This document shows, piece by piece, positions 19,032 through 27,940 of a DNA stretch of 64,000 nt. Position numbers and translations under genes: made by a program. Position 1 is the first letter of the stretch; the number at the start of each line of letters is the position of its first letter. The notes under the pieces were generated by a model. The model was not told the origin of the DNA, searched no databases, and worked only from the letters and a program-made list of their open reading frames with translations. Source of the stretch: Polynucleobacter sinensis (lineage in GTDB: Bacteria > Pseudomonadota > Gammaproteobacteria > Burkholderiales > Burkholderiaceae); NCBI RefSeq assembly GCF_001595985.1, contig NZ_LOJJ01000003.1, positions 372,001 through 436,000 of the forward strand. The letters are read 5' to 3'.

Positions 19032-19060
19032 AAAATAGCCTCAAATTTCGAGGCTATTTT
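19032..19060. terminator. Bidirectional rho-independent terminator
   Basis: An 11-bp stem AAAATAGCCTC / GAGGCTATTTT with a seven-base loop. A and T runs form the base of the stem, so it works for the phasin transcript on the plus strand and the long catabolic operon arriving on the minus strand. The stop codon of the DUF4936 gene overlaps its end. Confidence 0.85.
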
Positions 19061-19343
19061 ATTGTGCTATTGGTACAAATAATTCATTGAGGCGAGGCTG
19101 CGGCAACCCTAGCTCAAGAGCAAGCTGATTGAGCCTTGACTGGAACTCTGGAAGCATCTTGTCATCAAGGGTATAAACCTCCATCCAGGTTTCTCTACCA
19201 GATTCATCAGTGTTCGGTCTTTTTAATAAATCGCATATTAACTGCGGAAACTCAGCAACCAGTTGGCACTGAATGGCCTTGACTAAGCTATATACGTCTG
19301 GAGACTGATCAACCAAGAATTTGTAATAAACGAATAAGTTCAC
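19059..19343 (-). CDS. DUF4936-family protein
   Basis: A 94-residue soluble protein that I assign to DUF4936, a small Burkholderiales family of unknown function; it resembles a ferredoxin-like alpha/beta domain (FVYYKFLVDQ..., TWMEVYTL...). Its start overlaps the ubiX-like stop by four bases, so it is translated with the prenyltransferase as the last gene of operon B. Whether it serves furan metabolism or was already present beside a housekeeping ubiX cannot be told. Confidence 0.7.
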   Translation of the reverse strand: MNLFVYYKFLVDQSPDVYSLVKAIQCQLVAEFPQLICDLLKRPNTDESGRETWMEVYTLDDKMLPEFQSRLNQLALELGLPQPRLNELFVPIAQ

Positions 19344-19915
19344 TTCTCACCACCTATCCCATCCCAGCGCTTAACCATTCCACTATCGAGATCAAACAAA
19401 TCAAGACATCTTCCAATAGTGTGGTTCACCATTTCATCTATAGTAGATGGTCGCGAATAAAAAGCAGGTACCGGCGGCATCACAATAGCTCCGCACTCAG
19501 TAACTTGGGCCATCGAGCGTAAGTGGCCAGAATGCAAAGGCGTCTCTCTAACTAACAGCACCAAACGGCGACGCTCCTTCAGGACGACATCAGCCGCACG
19601 AGAAACCAAACTGCTAGTGACTCCAGTGGCAATTTCAGAAAGCGTCCTAATCGAGCAAGGTGCTATTACCATACCCATGGTGTGAAATGATCCCGATGAT
19701 ATTGATGCGCCGATATTTTTTGCGGCATGGACAAAATCTGCCAACGCCTCAACTTGCCCGGGCTTATAGTCAGTCTCTGCAGCCATGGTTAATTTTGCCG
19801 AATCGCTCATCACTAAATGTGATTCAACATTAAGAACCTTCAACGCCTCAAGAATTCGAATGCCATAGATCGTTCCAGAAGCGCCTGTAATAGCAACAAT
19901 TAAACGTTTTTTCAC
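19340..19915 (-). CDS. ubiX: UbiX-type flavin prenyltransferase (HmfG-like)
   Basis: Makes prenylated FMN, the cofactor of UbiD-family decarboxylases, from reduced FMN and dimethylallyl phosphate. The 191 residues show the flavin-binding ITGASGTIYGIRIL at the N-terminus, the GSFHTMGMVIAPCS segment, LLVRETPLHSGHLRSM and MPPVPAFYSRP. It follows the UbiD-type gene by nine bases, the pairing seen in furandicarboxylate degradation, where HmfG is the UbiX homologue of HmfF. It may also supply prenyl-FMN for ubiquinone synthesis. Confidence 0.93.
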   Translation of the reverse strand: MKKRLIVAITGASGTIYGIRILEALKVLNVESHLVMSDSAKLTMAAETDYKPGQVEALADFVHAAKNIGASISSGSFHTMGMVIAPCSIRTLSEIATGVTSSLVSRAADVVLKERRRLVLLVRETPLHSGHLRSMAQVTECGAIVMPPVPAFYSRPSTIDEMVNHTIGRCLDLFDLDSGMVKRWDGIGGEK

Positions 19916-19924
19916 AATATTTCC

Positions 19925-21349
19925 TTACTTATCGTTAAGAAAAGATGTAATAGAAACGCTCGGGTCAATCACCGCACTTAGATCCACTTCATCTTCACCT
20001 GGAATACGCACCTTAGTAAAGACATGACCATCGTATGCAAGGGGTTTGGTTGCATCAAAACCAACTTTTGAACTCATGCCCTGGTATGAGGCAGGGATAA
20101 TCCCATTTGCATCAACAGGCAAGCCAACCGTTGTAGATGGATCAAGCACAGAGCCTTGAGCATCATGAATTACCACCAAATCACGTTTAGCTTGAAAGCG
20201 CGTAGCAATTGCCCACTCCACCTGAACGGGATCATGAACATCAACATCCTCATCAACAACCACCACATGCTTGACATCATAATGCGAGCTAAAAGCCCCT
20301 AAAATGACGTTCTTAGGCATTCCCTCATGCGTTTTCTTTATCTGTACATAAAGATGGTATCGCCCTACACCACCCAAGGAAAGATGCACATCCAAAACAC
20401 TTGGGAAACTGCGCTTTAAATGGGAAAGAATGGTTGATTCTCTAGGTATGGAGCCCAACAGCAAATGCTCAAGCTCTGCTGGAATGATTGTATGGAAGAT
20501 GGGATTTTTGCGATGCGTAACGGCATCCACCACAATTACCTGCCTCTTTTCCTGCGAACTGTAGTACTTGGGAAACTCTCCAAATGGACCCTCTATCTCA
20601 CGGACATTAGGAGGTATATGACCCTCAATGACAATTTCTGCATTCGCCGGAACGAGCACGTCATTAGTAATGCACGATACTACCTCTAACGGATTTCCAT
20701 GAAGAGCGCCGGCGATTTCAAGCTCATCAGAGTCTATCGGCGCAATCGCCTGAGATGCAAGCAATGTTAATGGATCAACGCCTATCACTACAGCAACAGG
20801 CAAAGCTTGATTTAATTCCTCGGCTGCCTGTTGAAATGCATGCAAATGACGAGGCAAAATCAACACAGCCATTCTATCTTTTGAATTGACCTGTATTCGA
20901 TTGATGGATACATTTTGGATGCCAGTCTTTGGATTTTTAGCAATCACCAATCCAGCTGTAATGTATGGGCCACTGTCATGCTCGCTATGCGTTGGCACTG
21001 GTAATAGAACTCTCAAGTCAAAATCTTTGTGAACCACCTCTTGACACGGGGCCTTCTTGACCACATGGCAAGGCAATGGATTATCAGCGGCCGCCCTAAA
21101 TGAATCTAAAAGCCGCCCCTCCTCTACGCCCATTGCTTCGGCGATCCACGCTCTAGAGGACATAAATCCTGAAACTACTGGAATCGCATGCCCATCTGGA
21201 GATGGAAAAAAAACGCCGCTATCACCATCCAGCTTCTTTGCAATCGCAGCAAGCTGATGCCTCAATGAAATATTTTTTTGAGTTACAACCATTCGATTGG
21301 TTTTAGCCAATTGATTAAGCCAGGGCCTGAGTTCGGTAAATTTTTTCAT
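19925..21349 (-). CDS. hmfF: UbiD-family decarboxylase, probable 2,5-furandicarboxylate decarboxylase
   Basis: Prenyl-FMN-dependent (de)carboxylase of 474 residues. The cofactor and proton-relay residues are visible: N146 and R151 (NVSINR), then E253 and E258 (EGPFGE), matching the Arg-Glu-Glu triad of Fdc1-type enzymes. Residues H295 and R303 (EHLLLGSIPR) match in spacing and approximate number the His/Arg pair that I recall as binding the second carboxylate of furandicarboxylate in the Pelotomaculum HmfF. The ubiX-like gene follows, and the hmfABCDE set lies in the same island. Product would be 2-furoate. Alternatives are another aromatic-acid UbiD or a ubiquinone UbiD; the His/Arg pair argues against the latter. 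Confidence 0.8.
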   Translation of the reverse strand: MKKFTELRPWLNQLAKTNRMVVTQKNISLRHQLAAIAKKLDGDSGVFFPSPDGHAIPVVSGFMSSRAWIAEAMGVEEGRLLDSFRAAADNPLPCHVVKKAPCQEVVHKDFDLRVLLPVPTHSEHDSGPYITAGLVIAKNPKTGIQNVSINRIQVNSKDRMAVLILPRHLHAFQQAAEELNQALPVAVVIGVDPLTLLASQAIAPIDSDELEIAGALHGNPLEVVSCITNDVLVPANAEIVIEGHIPPNVREIEGPFGEFPKYYSSQEKRQVIVVDAVTHRKNPIFHTIIPAELEHLLLGSIPRESTILSHLKRSFPSVLDVHLSLGGVGRYHLYVQIKKTHEGMPKNVILGAFSSHYDVKHVVVVDEDVDVHDPVQVEWAIATRFQAKRDLVVIHDAQGSVLDPSTTVGLPVDANGIIPASYQGMSSKVGFDATKPLAYDGHVFTKVRIPGEDEVDLSAVIDPSVSITSFLNDK

Positions 21350-21379
21350 AGGTAATGTATTAATTAAGTTGGAATACGG

Positions 21380-23062
21380 TCAAACACTAGCCTCTCTGAG
21401 TGTTTGAACCGTTAATTGTGGAGTTAGAAGATTGGGGTCAGTTTGTAATTCAATTAGCGCAGGGAGATTAGATGCAAGGGCTCTCTCAAATGCGCCTTGG
21501 AAATCTTTAGTTTCTAGAATGCATTCTCCATAAGCGCCATAAGATTTAGCGAGCTCTACAAAATTCGGATTGTTAAGACAGGTAGCCCAAACATTACCCG
21601 GGTAATGTCGCTCTTGATGCATGCGAATGCTTCCATACATATTGTTATTTACGACAATAACAATGATGTTTGCTCCGTACAGAACCGCGGTAGCAAGCTC
21701 TTGACCCGTCATCAAAAAACATCCATCGCCAGCAAAACAGATCACCGTACGTTTAGGAAAAAGAAGTTTTGCAGCAATTGCGGCTGGCAAACCATAACCC
21801 ATTGTTCCACTAGTTGGAGCCAATTGAGTCCTTAAGCCACGATACTGATAAAAACGCTGCACCCATAAAGTGTAATTCCCAGCCCCATTAGTAACAATGG
21901 AATCGGGTGGCAAAATTTTTCTGAGGCAATGCATAACCTCGCTTAAATTTACACCTTTAGTAGATGGCACTGTAGTCAATGTAGCAAGGTAATCAGCTCT
22001 TGCGGAAGACAAAAATAGTAACTTTTGAGAATCTCCAGATGGAGTCACGTCAAGACTCGATAAGATAGCAGCAAAATTCTTTGGGGTTGAATTGATGGGA
22101 ATATCGGCCTGATAAACCCTTCCCAACTCATTTGGATCCGCATGCACATGAATGAGTGCTTGCTTAGGTTTTGGAATATTTAATAATGTATAGCCATTAG
22201 TAGTTGTTTCGCCCAAGCGCGCACCAACACATAGAATAAGATCTGCTTGGATTATTCTATTGGACAATTTAGGATTCATGCCCAAACCAGCTTCGCCTAC
22301 ATAGTTTGGATGCTGGTTATCAACAATATCCTGACGTCTAAATGCGCTGACAATGGGAAGGTTAAAACGCTCAGCAAAATCACTAATCTGCTTACTAGCT
22401 AGGGAATCCCAACCCCCGCCGCCCAGAATCATCATCGGTCTCTTTGCGTTTATGATCAGCTCAGTCACTTTTGCAATATCAGCCACTAATGGAGCTGCGC
22501 CAGCAGACTTATAAACATTGACATCACCAACTAAGGAAGTCTCCGCAAGCATATCTTCAGGGAGAGCTAACACCACTGGACCCGGTCTTCCCGACGTTGC
22601 AACACTGTAGGCTCGAGAAATCATTTCCGGCAATTTATCAACGCTATCAATCTGATCAACCCATTTAGCAATGTCACCAAACATTTTCTTATAGTCAATC
22701 TCTTGCCAAGCCTCCCTACCGCACGAGGATCTCTCAACTTGTCCTATAAATAAAATCATCGGCGTAGAATCTTGCCGAGCAGTATGAACAGCTATGCTTC
22801 CATTGGTGGCGCCTGGACCGCGAGTGACGAAAAATACTCCAGGTTCACCAGTTAACTTACCGTAAGCTTCAGCCATATTTCCAGCACCGCTTTCATGCCG
22901 ACAAACAATAGTTTGGATTTTTTCTTGGGCTACATATAAAGCATCAATTACCGGCAAAAAACTCTCTCCAGGAACGCAATAGATTGTTTTAGTGCCATTG
23001 GCAATGAGTGCGTCAACAAGAATTTGGCCGCCCGTCTTCCTTATATCAACTTGGTTATTCAT
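21380..23062 (-). CDS. ThDP-dependent enzyme, acetolactate synthase-like; possible 2-oxoacid decarboxylase
   Basis: A 560-residue thiamine-diphosphate enzyme with the full three-domain layout. The catalytic Glu is E57 (CRHESGAG), the RGPGATNG loop follows near 80, and the ThDP/Mg motif runs from AGDGCFLMTG to VVNNNMYG near residues 452-484. It looks like the acetolactate-synthase branch and lacks the HSAAG loop I expect of classical benzoylformate decarboxylase. In this operon, after a 2-hydroxyacid dehydrogenase and with an aldehyde dehydrogenase, non-oxidative decarboxylation of a 2-oxoacid to an aldehyde is the most coherent role, but carboligation cannot be excluded. The gap to the preceding gene is 22 bases. 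Confidence 0.85.
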   Translation of the reverse strand: MNNQVDIRKTGGQILVDALIANGTKTIYCVPGESFLPVIDALYVAQEKIQTIVCRHESGAGNMAEAYGKLTGEPGVFFVTRGPGATNGSIAVHTARQDSTPMILFIGQVERSSCGREAWQEIDYKKMFGDIAKWVDQIDSVDKLPEMISRAYSVATSGRPGPVVLALPEDMLAETSLVGDVNVYKSAGAAPLVADIAKVTELIINAKRPMMILGGGGWDSLASKQISDFAERFNLPIVSAFRRQDIVDNQHPNYVGEAGLGMNPKLSNRIIQADLILCVGARLGETTTNGYTLLNIPKPKQALIHVHADPNELGRVYQADIPINSTPKNFAAILSSLDVTPSGDSQKLLFLSSARADYLATLTTVPSTKGVNLSEVMHCLRKILPPDSIVTNGAGNYTLWVQRFYQYRGLRTQLAPTSGTMGYGLPAAIAAKLLFPKRTVICFAGDGCFLMTGQELATAVLYGANIIVIVVNNNMYGSIRMHQERHYPGNVWATCLNNPNFVELAKSYGAYGECILETKDFQGAFERALASNLPALIELQTDPNLLTPQLTVQTLREASV

Positions 23063-23084
23063 TAGGCTTTACTCGGAATCGCAA

Positions 23085-24236
23085 TTAGTTGGAAGGTGTT
23101 AGATAAGACTGGTCAAGTGAACTGATAGCTGCGCATCCCAGCAAAGCCAAATCAACATCCACTTCATTTTTAATAATATTTAAGGCTTGCAAGACACCTT
23201 TTTCTCCGCCTGCACCCAGTCCGTACATAGCAGGTCGACCGATAAAAACACATTTAGCACCCAAAGCTAAAGCTTTTAATACATCTGTACCCCTACGAAT
23301 ACCCCCATCGAGCATCACAGTCAAATTAGGGACTGCCTTAACAATAGCAGGGAGTGCGTCAAGAGAAGAAACCGCACCATCAAGCTGCCTACCCCCATGA
23401 TTTGAAACAATGATTCCATCCACACCAATTTGCTCAGCACGAAAAGCATCCTCTGCACGCAGTATTCCCTTAAGAACAAGCCTTCCAGGCCACTCCTTAC
23501 GAATTCGAGCAACCTCCTCCCATGTCATGGCTGCCCTCCCAGAGCGATGATCACCCTTAACGGCATTAATAATTGGCCCTCCGCGCTCGGCTGTGAAATT
23601 TTCAAAATGAGGGACCCCATTTAGCAATAGAGTCTTCAAGAAAACCCTCGTAATCCAACCTGGCCTCAGAATACCGCCAATAAATAACCGGAGATTTGGT
23701 CTCAATGGCAATGAAAATCCATTTCTCAATTCATTTTCACGTGTTGACGCAAGCTGAACATCAATTGTGACGACTAGGACCTTCACTTTGGCTTTCTGTA
23801 AGCGCTCAAGATAGGGGGAGATAACATCAAAATTTGCCGGTAAGTATGCTTGGCACCACACATTAGGGGTCAGCTTCACCACCCGCTCCAAAGGTACTGT
23901 AGAAGCTGCGCTAAGGATGAATGGCGCTCCTACATTTTTTGCGGCGGCAGCCAAAGCAAGATCACCCTCGAAACTACATAAGCTAGAGACCCCCATGGGA
24001 CTAATACCAAATGGTAACTTAAATTTTTCGTCAAAAATTTCTGTACATAAATCACGATTTTCTACGTTAACCAAGGGGCGAGTTAAGAAAGACCACCTTA
24101 AAAAAGCTCGCCTATTTGCAAGAACGGTTGCCTGATCTTCCGAGCCGCCATCTATATATCCAAAAATACTGGCAGGCAAACATTTTTTAGCCAACAAACG
24201 TAAGTCAGCAATTGAAAGTGCATCAGTAATACGCAT
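23085..24236 (-). CDS. FMN-dependent 2-hydroxyacid dehydrogenase (lactate/mandelate dehydrogenase family)
   Basis: Oxidises an (S)-2-hydroxyacid to the 2-oxoacid with FMN. The ATG at 24236 is preferred over a TTG two codons upstream; a GGCGGA precedes it. The 383 residues contain the family signatures YIDGGSEDQ near 30, FGISPMG near 76, and SNHGGRQLDGA with the catalytic His and substrate-binding Arg (about 280-290), then MLDGGIRRGTDVLKALALGA. Membrane-associated relatives pass electrons to the quinone pool; a hydrophobic surface loop (RLFIGGILRPGWITRVFLKTL) could play that part here. It follows the Bug gene with no gap. Confidence 0.9.
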   Translation of the reverse strand: MRITDALSIADLRLLAKKCLPASIFGYIDGGSEDQATVLANRRAFLRWSFLTRPLVNVENRDLCTEIFDEKFKLPFGISPMGVSSLCSFEGDLALAAAAKNVGAPFILSAASTVPLERVVKLTPNVWCQAYLPANFDVISPYLERLQKAKVKVLVVTIDVQLASTRENELRNGFSLPLRPNLRLFIGGILRPGWITRVFLKTLLLNGVPHFENFTAERGGPIINAVKGDHRSGRAAMTWEEVARIRKEWPGRLVLKGILRAEDAFRAEQIGVDGIIVSNHGGRQLDGAVSSLDALPAIVKAVPNLTVMLDGGIRRGTDVLKALALGAKCVFIGRPAMYGLGAGGEKGVLQALNIIKNEVDVDLALLGCAAISSLDQSYLTPSN

Positions 24237-24242
24237 AAGCAA

Positions 24243-25226
24243 TTATTCCGCCTTAATTCCGGCTTTAGAGATTACCGAGCCCCATTTAGCATCTTGAGTC
24301 TTATTAAATTTAGCGAAGTCATCCGTTGATCCGCCTAATATAAAGACGCCAGCAGCTGCAAAATTATCCTTCACATCATCACTTTTTAAGGCTTTATTTA
24401 ATTCAGCATTGAGTTTTTGAAGTATTGCTGCAGGGGTATTAGCTGGAGCATAAATACCATACCATACAGAAACATCAAATCCTGGATAACCTTGCTCGGC
24501 AATAGTTAGAATATTAGGTGCACTAGCAACCCGCTTAGCGGAGGTAATACCCAATGCACGCATTTTCCCAGACTTGACATGCGGCATTGCATTGGGAAAA
24601 TTATCAAACATAACGTCTACCTGGCCGCCCAATAAATCAGTCACCATTGGAGCGCTACCTTTATAGTTAATTTGAGTGACGTAAATTCCAGCAATACTCT
24701 TGAGATATTCCATAGACAGTGCCTGGGAAGTGCCCGGCCCAGACGCAGCGTAATTTAGCTTGCCTGGGTTTGCTTTAGCATACGCAACAAAATCTTGGAG
24801 AGTTTTAAATGGAGAATCGTCCCTAACCAGGAGAACGTTTGGTGTCTCACCACCTAAAATTACAGGTGTCAAATCCTTTTTAGTATCGTATGGAAGCTTT
24901 GCACTTAAATACTGATTTACAGTCAACGGGAAACCGTTTACCACCAAGGTGTATCCATCAGGCGCAGATTTTGCAGCAGCATCAGTACCAATTACAGTAC
25001 CCCCACCCGGCTTATTCTCAACTACAACTGGTTGACCCATCGAGGCCTGAAGCTTTCTAGCAAAGATTCTTGCCATTGAATCATTAAATGCCCCAGGGGC
25101 ATAAGGAACAATAATTTTGATTGCCCGATCGGGATAGTTAGTCACAGATTGGGCGGGCGCAACAGAGGGCACGCCAAACAATATGGCCATAACAACAACG
25201 AGCCAGAAATCTTGAATAATTTTCAT
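24243..25226 (-). CDS. Bug/TctC-family periplasmic binding protein
   Basis: A 327-residue exported solute receptor of the tripartite tricarboxylate family, with a signal peptide (cleavage after PAQ near 26) and the typical openings YPDRAIKIIVPYAPGAFND, PGGGTVIGTDAAAKSAPDGYT and LNYAASGPGTS. Such proteins bind carboxylates or aromatic acids. A GGAG sits seven bases before the ATG. No TctA or TctB membrane subunits lie in the window, so it is either an orphan sensor/receptor or uses permeases encoded elsewhere. Placed inside operon B, between two catabolic enzymes. Confidence 0.92.
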   Translation of the reverse strand: MKIIQDFWLVVVMAILFGVPSVAPAQSVTNYPDRAIKIIVPYAPGAFNDSMARIFARKLQASMGQPVVVENKPGGGTVIGTDAAAKSAPDGYTLVVNGFPLTVNQYLSAKLPYDTKKDLTPVILGGETPNVLLVRDDSPFKTLQDFVAYAKANPGKLNYAASGPGTSQALSMEYLKSIAGIYVTQINYKGSAPMVTDLLGGQVDVMFDNFPNAMPHVKSGKMRALGITSAKRVASAPNILTIAEQGYPGFDVSVWYGIYAPANTPAAILQKLNAELNKALKSDDVKDNFAAAGVFILGGSTDDFAKFNKTQDAKWGSVISKAGIKAE

Positions 25227-25256
25227 AGGAAAACTCCAATTATTTATAAAAAAATA

Positions 25257-26711
25257 CTACTGTTCAATTACGCCAACATTTTGATAAATATGTTTGATCT
25301 CTTGAAAATCAATCAACGCATCGTACCCATGCAAACGCCCTAACCCACTCTGACGATAGCCACCCGTCTCAGCCTCAGCAATCAGCTTATTGTGATCATT
25401 AATCCAGACAGTTCCATTTTTTAAAGCCCTAGCAATCCGCATAGACAAAGCGCCATCCCTTGTCCATACACTTGCCGATAATCCATAAATTGAATCGTTA
25501 GCTCGCATAACAGCATCAGCCTCATCACTAAATCGCTCTATAACAACCAGAGGGCCAAAAATCTCCTCTTGAATAAAGCTGGCTTTGCAATCCTGATGTG
25601 CAATTAAAGTTGGCGTTAAAAAAGCGCCATCTCCTGGGGCGGCGATCTTTGTGATACCCCTGACAACAACCTCGTCAGCCGAAGCCATGGCTTCTTCAAT
25701 TTGCCTTCCAACGACATTGGCATTACGAAAATCAATCATAGGCCCCATTTGAATGCCCACATCAAACCCTGGTCCAACGCGGATGTTTCTTAATTTTGAC
25801 GCCAAAGAAATTTTGAATTTCTCATAGCAGCTATCATGCACAAGAACTCTTCTTGCGGCAGTGCATTGCTGTCCAGAGATAACCGTAGATGCTATCGCAA
25901 GATGTGAGGCGACGCTATCAATATCCACATCTGGAAATACCAGGCATGCAGACTTACCACCCAATTCAAGCGACAACTTCTTCATGGTTGGTGCTGCTGC
26001 AGCCATGATTTTTTGACCAACCTCATTTGAGCCCGTAAAACTTAATACGGATACATCAGGAGATGTAGTTAAATAGGAGGCAACCTCAGAAGACACCTCA
26101 TTTACCAAGTTCACAACGCCATTTATGCAACCCTCAATGGAGATCAACTCTTTAATAAGTGCCGCCGTAATCAACGCCGTCTGGGGTGAGGGTTTAATTA
26201 CAGCGGTACAGCCAGTAGCGAGGGCAGGTGCCAACGAGCGAATGAGTAAAACCGCAGGTGCGTTCCATGGAACGATAATCCCAGCTACGCCAGCAGGCTC
26301 CTTTAGTATCATTGAAAATACACCGGGCTCAACCTCAAGAATGTGCCCAGGCATATATCTGGTTAAACCAGCGTAATAGCGGATCTCAGAAATTGCAGAA
26401 ATAATTTCACCGCGAGACTGAGCAACAACCTTGCCATTCTCTCTCGTTAAAAGGATGGCTAAAGTTTCAATATTTTTCTCGAGGCTATCAGCCCAACGCA
26501 GGAGAACCATTTGCCTCAGGCGAGGATTTTGAGACCACTGAGGTTTTTCAAATGCTATCTTTGCAGCATCAACAGCAAATTTTCCATCGATAAGAGATGA
26601 ATCTGAAAAGCTTCCAATTGCTGCACCATTAACCGGGTCACTAGAGGTTGCAAATGCTCCAGTAGAGGATGGGCACCACTGGCCGTTTATGAAATTAAGC
26701 GCCGTTATCAT
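25257..26711 (-). CDS. Aldehyde dehydrogenase (NAD(P)-dependent)
   Basis: A 484-residue ALDH-superfamily enzyme. Motifs: PWNAPAVLLIRSLAPALATGCTAVIKPS, SFTGSNEVGQKIM, the catalytic Glu in LSLELGGKSACLVF (about 249) and the catalytic Cys in SGQQCTAARRVLVH (about 284). It oxidises an aldehyde to a carboxylate. Within operon B it would convert the aldehyde from the ThDP enzyme, or a furan aldehyde, into an acid. The substrate is inferred from context. Confidence 0.93.
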   Translation of the reverse strand: MITALNFINGQWCPSSTGAFATSSDPVNGAAIGSFSDSSLIDGKFAVDAAKIAFEKPQWSQNPRLRQMVLLRWADSLEKNIETLAILLTRENGKVVAQSRGEIISAISEIRYYAGLTRYMPGHILEVEPGVFSMILKEPAGVAGIIVPWNAPAVLLIRSLAPALATGCTAVIKPSPQTALITAALIKELISIEGCINGVVNLVNEVSSEVASYLTTSPDVSVLSFTGSNEVGQKIMAAAAPTMKKLSLELGGKSACLVFPDVDIDSVASHLAIASTVISGQQCTAARRVLVHDSCYEKFKISLASKLRNIRVGPGFDVGIQMGPMIDFRNANVVGRQIEEAMASADEVVVRGITKIAAPGDGAFLTPTLIAHQDCKASFIQEEIFGPLVVIERFSDEADAVMRANDSIYGLSASVWTRDGALSMRIARALKNGTVWINDHNKLIAEAETGGYRQSGLGRLHGYDALIDFQEIKHIYQNVGVIEQ

Positions 26712-26729
26712 TTTTTTGAAATGAATAAA

Positions 26730-27887
26730 TTATGCATATGCAGGGCCTTCGATAACGGGATGCGCCTTTATGAAATCTTCATTGACTTCAACGCCTATTC
26801 CAGGTGCTTCGGAAGGGTTAACAAACCCATCTGAATCCAAAATAAATGGTGTATTAACTAACTCATCTCTAAATAAGTTTTCCTTCGATACATCAGCTTC
26901 AAAGTATCCACCCTGATCAATAGAAGCAATAAAATGAATTGTTGCCGCCATATTAATGCCAGTCATTGAGGTATGGGGATGGGTTGGCAATTTGTACGCA
27001 GACCCCAATGCAGCAATCCGAAGAGCCTCTGTAAGTCCACCCGTCTTAGATAGGTCTGGCTGGAGAATGTTGACAACTCGATCGTCCACAAGACGATTGA
27101 ATTCAAATCTAGTGTAATGATTTTCCCCTGCAGCAAATGCAACCTTCCCAAAGCTTCTAGCCATCTCATAACTTCGATAATCATGCGCAGGAAAAGGCTC
27201 CTCTAGCCAGCCAACCTTTAGCTCATCTAATGCAGGAATAATTGCCCTAGCATCATCAAGTGAATAAGCGCAGTTAGCATCACCCAAGACTTCTACTTCA
27301 GATCCAAATGTTTTTCGAATTGCCGTAATCCTACTTAAATCATGATGGACACTCTCGCCCAGCCTCAATTTAATCGCACGATATCCAGACTCAATTAATT
27401 CTCGAGCCTCCTCCACTAGCTTCTGAGGATCCTGCCAACCTAATGCAACACCACCAGCGTATGCAGGTATTTTTTTGGGGGCGCCGCCTAGCATCTTATA
27501 AAGTGGCCAACCTACTGACTTGGCCCTAATATCCCATAAGGCCATATCGATTCCGCTCATTGCAATAGCGCAACCAGCACCAACACCCATAGCAGCTAAT
27601 TGCTTTGAATAAATATCCTTCCAAATACCAATGACATTAGAGGCCTCCTTTCCCACAACAATGGGTCGTAATGCATGATTAATGAAATGGGCAATTGTGG
27701 ACGGCGCTCTGCCATGATGAGACTCCCCCCAACCATACAGACCTGAATCAGTAGTAACCTTCACCACTACGGCATCTCGCTTTAAAGCTTGACCAACCCC
27801 CAAGCGAACGCTATTTTTTTTGGAAACTGGAAACGAAATTGCCCATGCCTTGAGGTCGCAGATCTTTAAATCTAAATTTTTTTGCAT
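26730..27887 (-). CDS. Mandelate racemase/muconate lactonizing family enzyme (enolase superfamily)
   Basis: A TIM-barrel enzyme abstracting the proton alpha to a carboxylate; racemase or acid-sugar dehydratase type. Counted from the ATG at 27887 (a TTG at 27902 is possible): K173-L-R175 on the second barrel strand, metal ligands D203 (GDAN), E229/E230 (LEEP) and E255 (AGEN), and the Asp/His dyad D278 (LQPD) and H305 (PHTS). Mandelate racemase has KxK; here the second Lys is Arg. It is the first gene of operon B, divergent from a LysR regulator. Likely substrate is a 2-hydroxyacid passed to the FMN dehydrogenase. Confidence 0.85.
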   Translation of the reverse strand: MQKNLDLKICDLKAWAISFPVSKKNSVRLGVGQALKRDAVVVKVTTDSGLYGWGESHHGRAPSTIAHFINHALRPIVVGKEASNVIGIWKDIYSKQLAAMGVGAGCAIAMSGIDMALWDIRAKSVGWPLYKMLGGAPKKIPAYAGGVALGWQDPQKLVEEARELIESGYRAIKLRLGESVHHDLSRITAIRKTFGSEVEVLGDANCAYSLDDARAIIPALDELKVGWLEEPFPAHDYRSYEMARSFGKVAFAAGENHYTRFEFNRLVDDRVVNILQPDLSKTGGLTEALRIAALGSAYKLPTHPHTSMTGINMAATIHFIASIDQGGYFEADVSKENLFRDELVNTPFILDSDGFVNPSEAPGIGVEVNEDFIKAHPVIEGPAYA

Positions 27888-27940
27888 CTCACGCTGACTC
27901 AATTGGAGGTCTCAATAATTTATTAAAGTCCAGTTTATGG

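Noticed and set aside
19340..21349. Housekeeping ubiquinone ubiD/ubiX pair
   Set aside because: The UbiD protein has the Glu-Glu triad and the His/Arg pair of HmfF and lies inside a catabolic operon. A dual role of the UbiX is not excluded.
21380..27887. Literal mandelate degradation operon (mdlABCD)
   Set aside because: The ThDP enzyme is of the acetolactate-synthase branch without the benzoylformate decarboxylase loop, and the racemase-type enzyme has KxR instead of KxK. The analogy of steps is kept as a hypothesis, the names are not.
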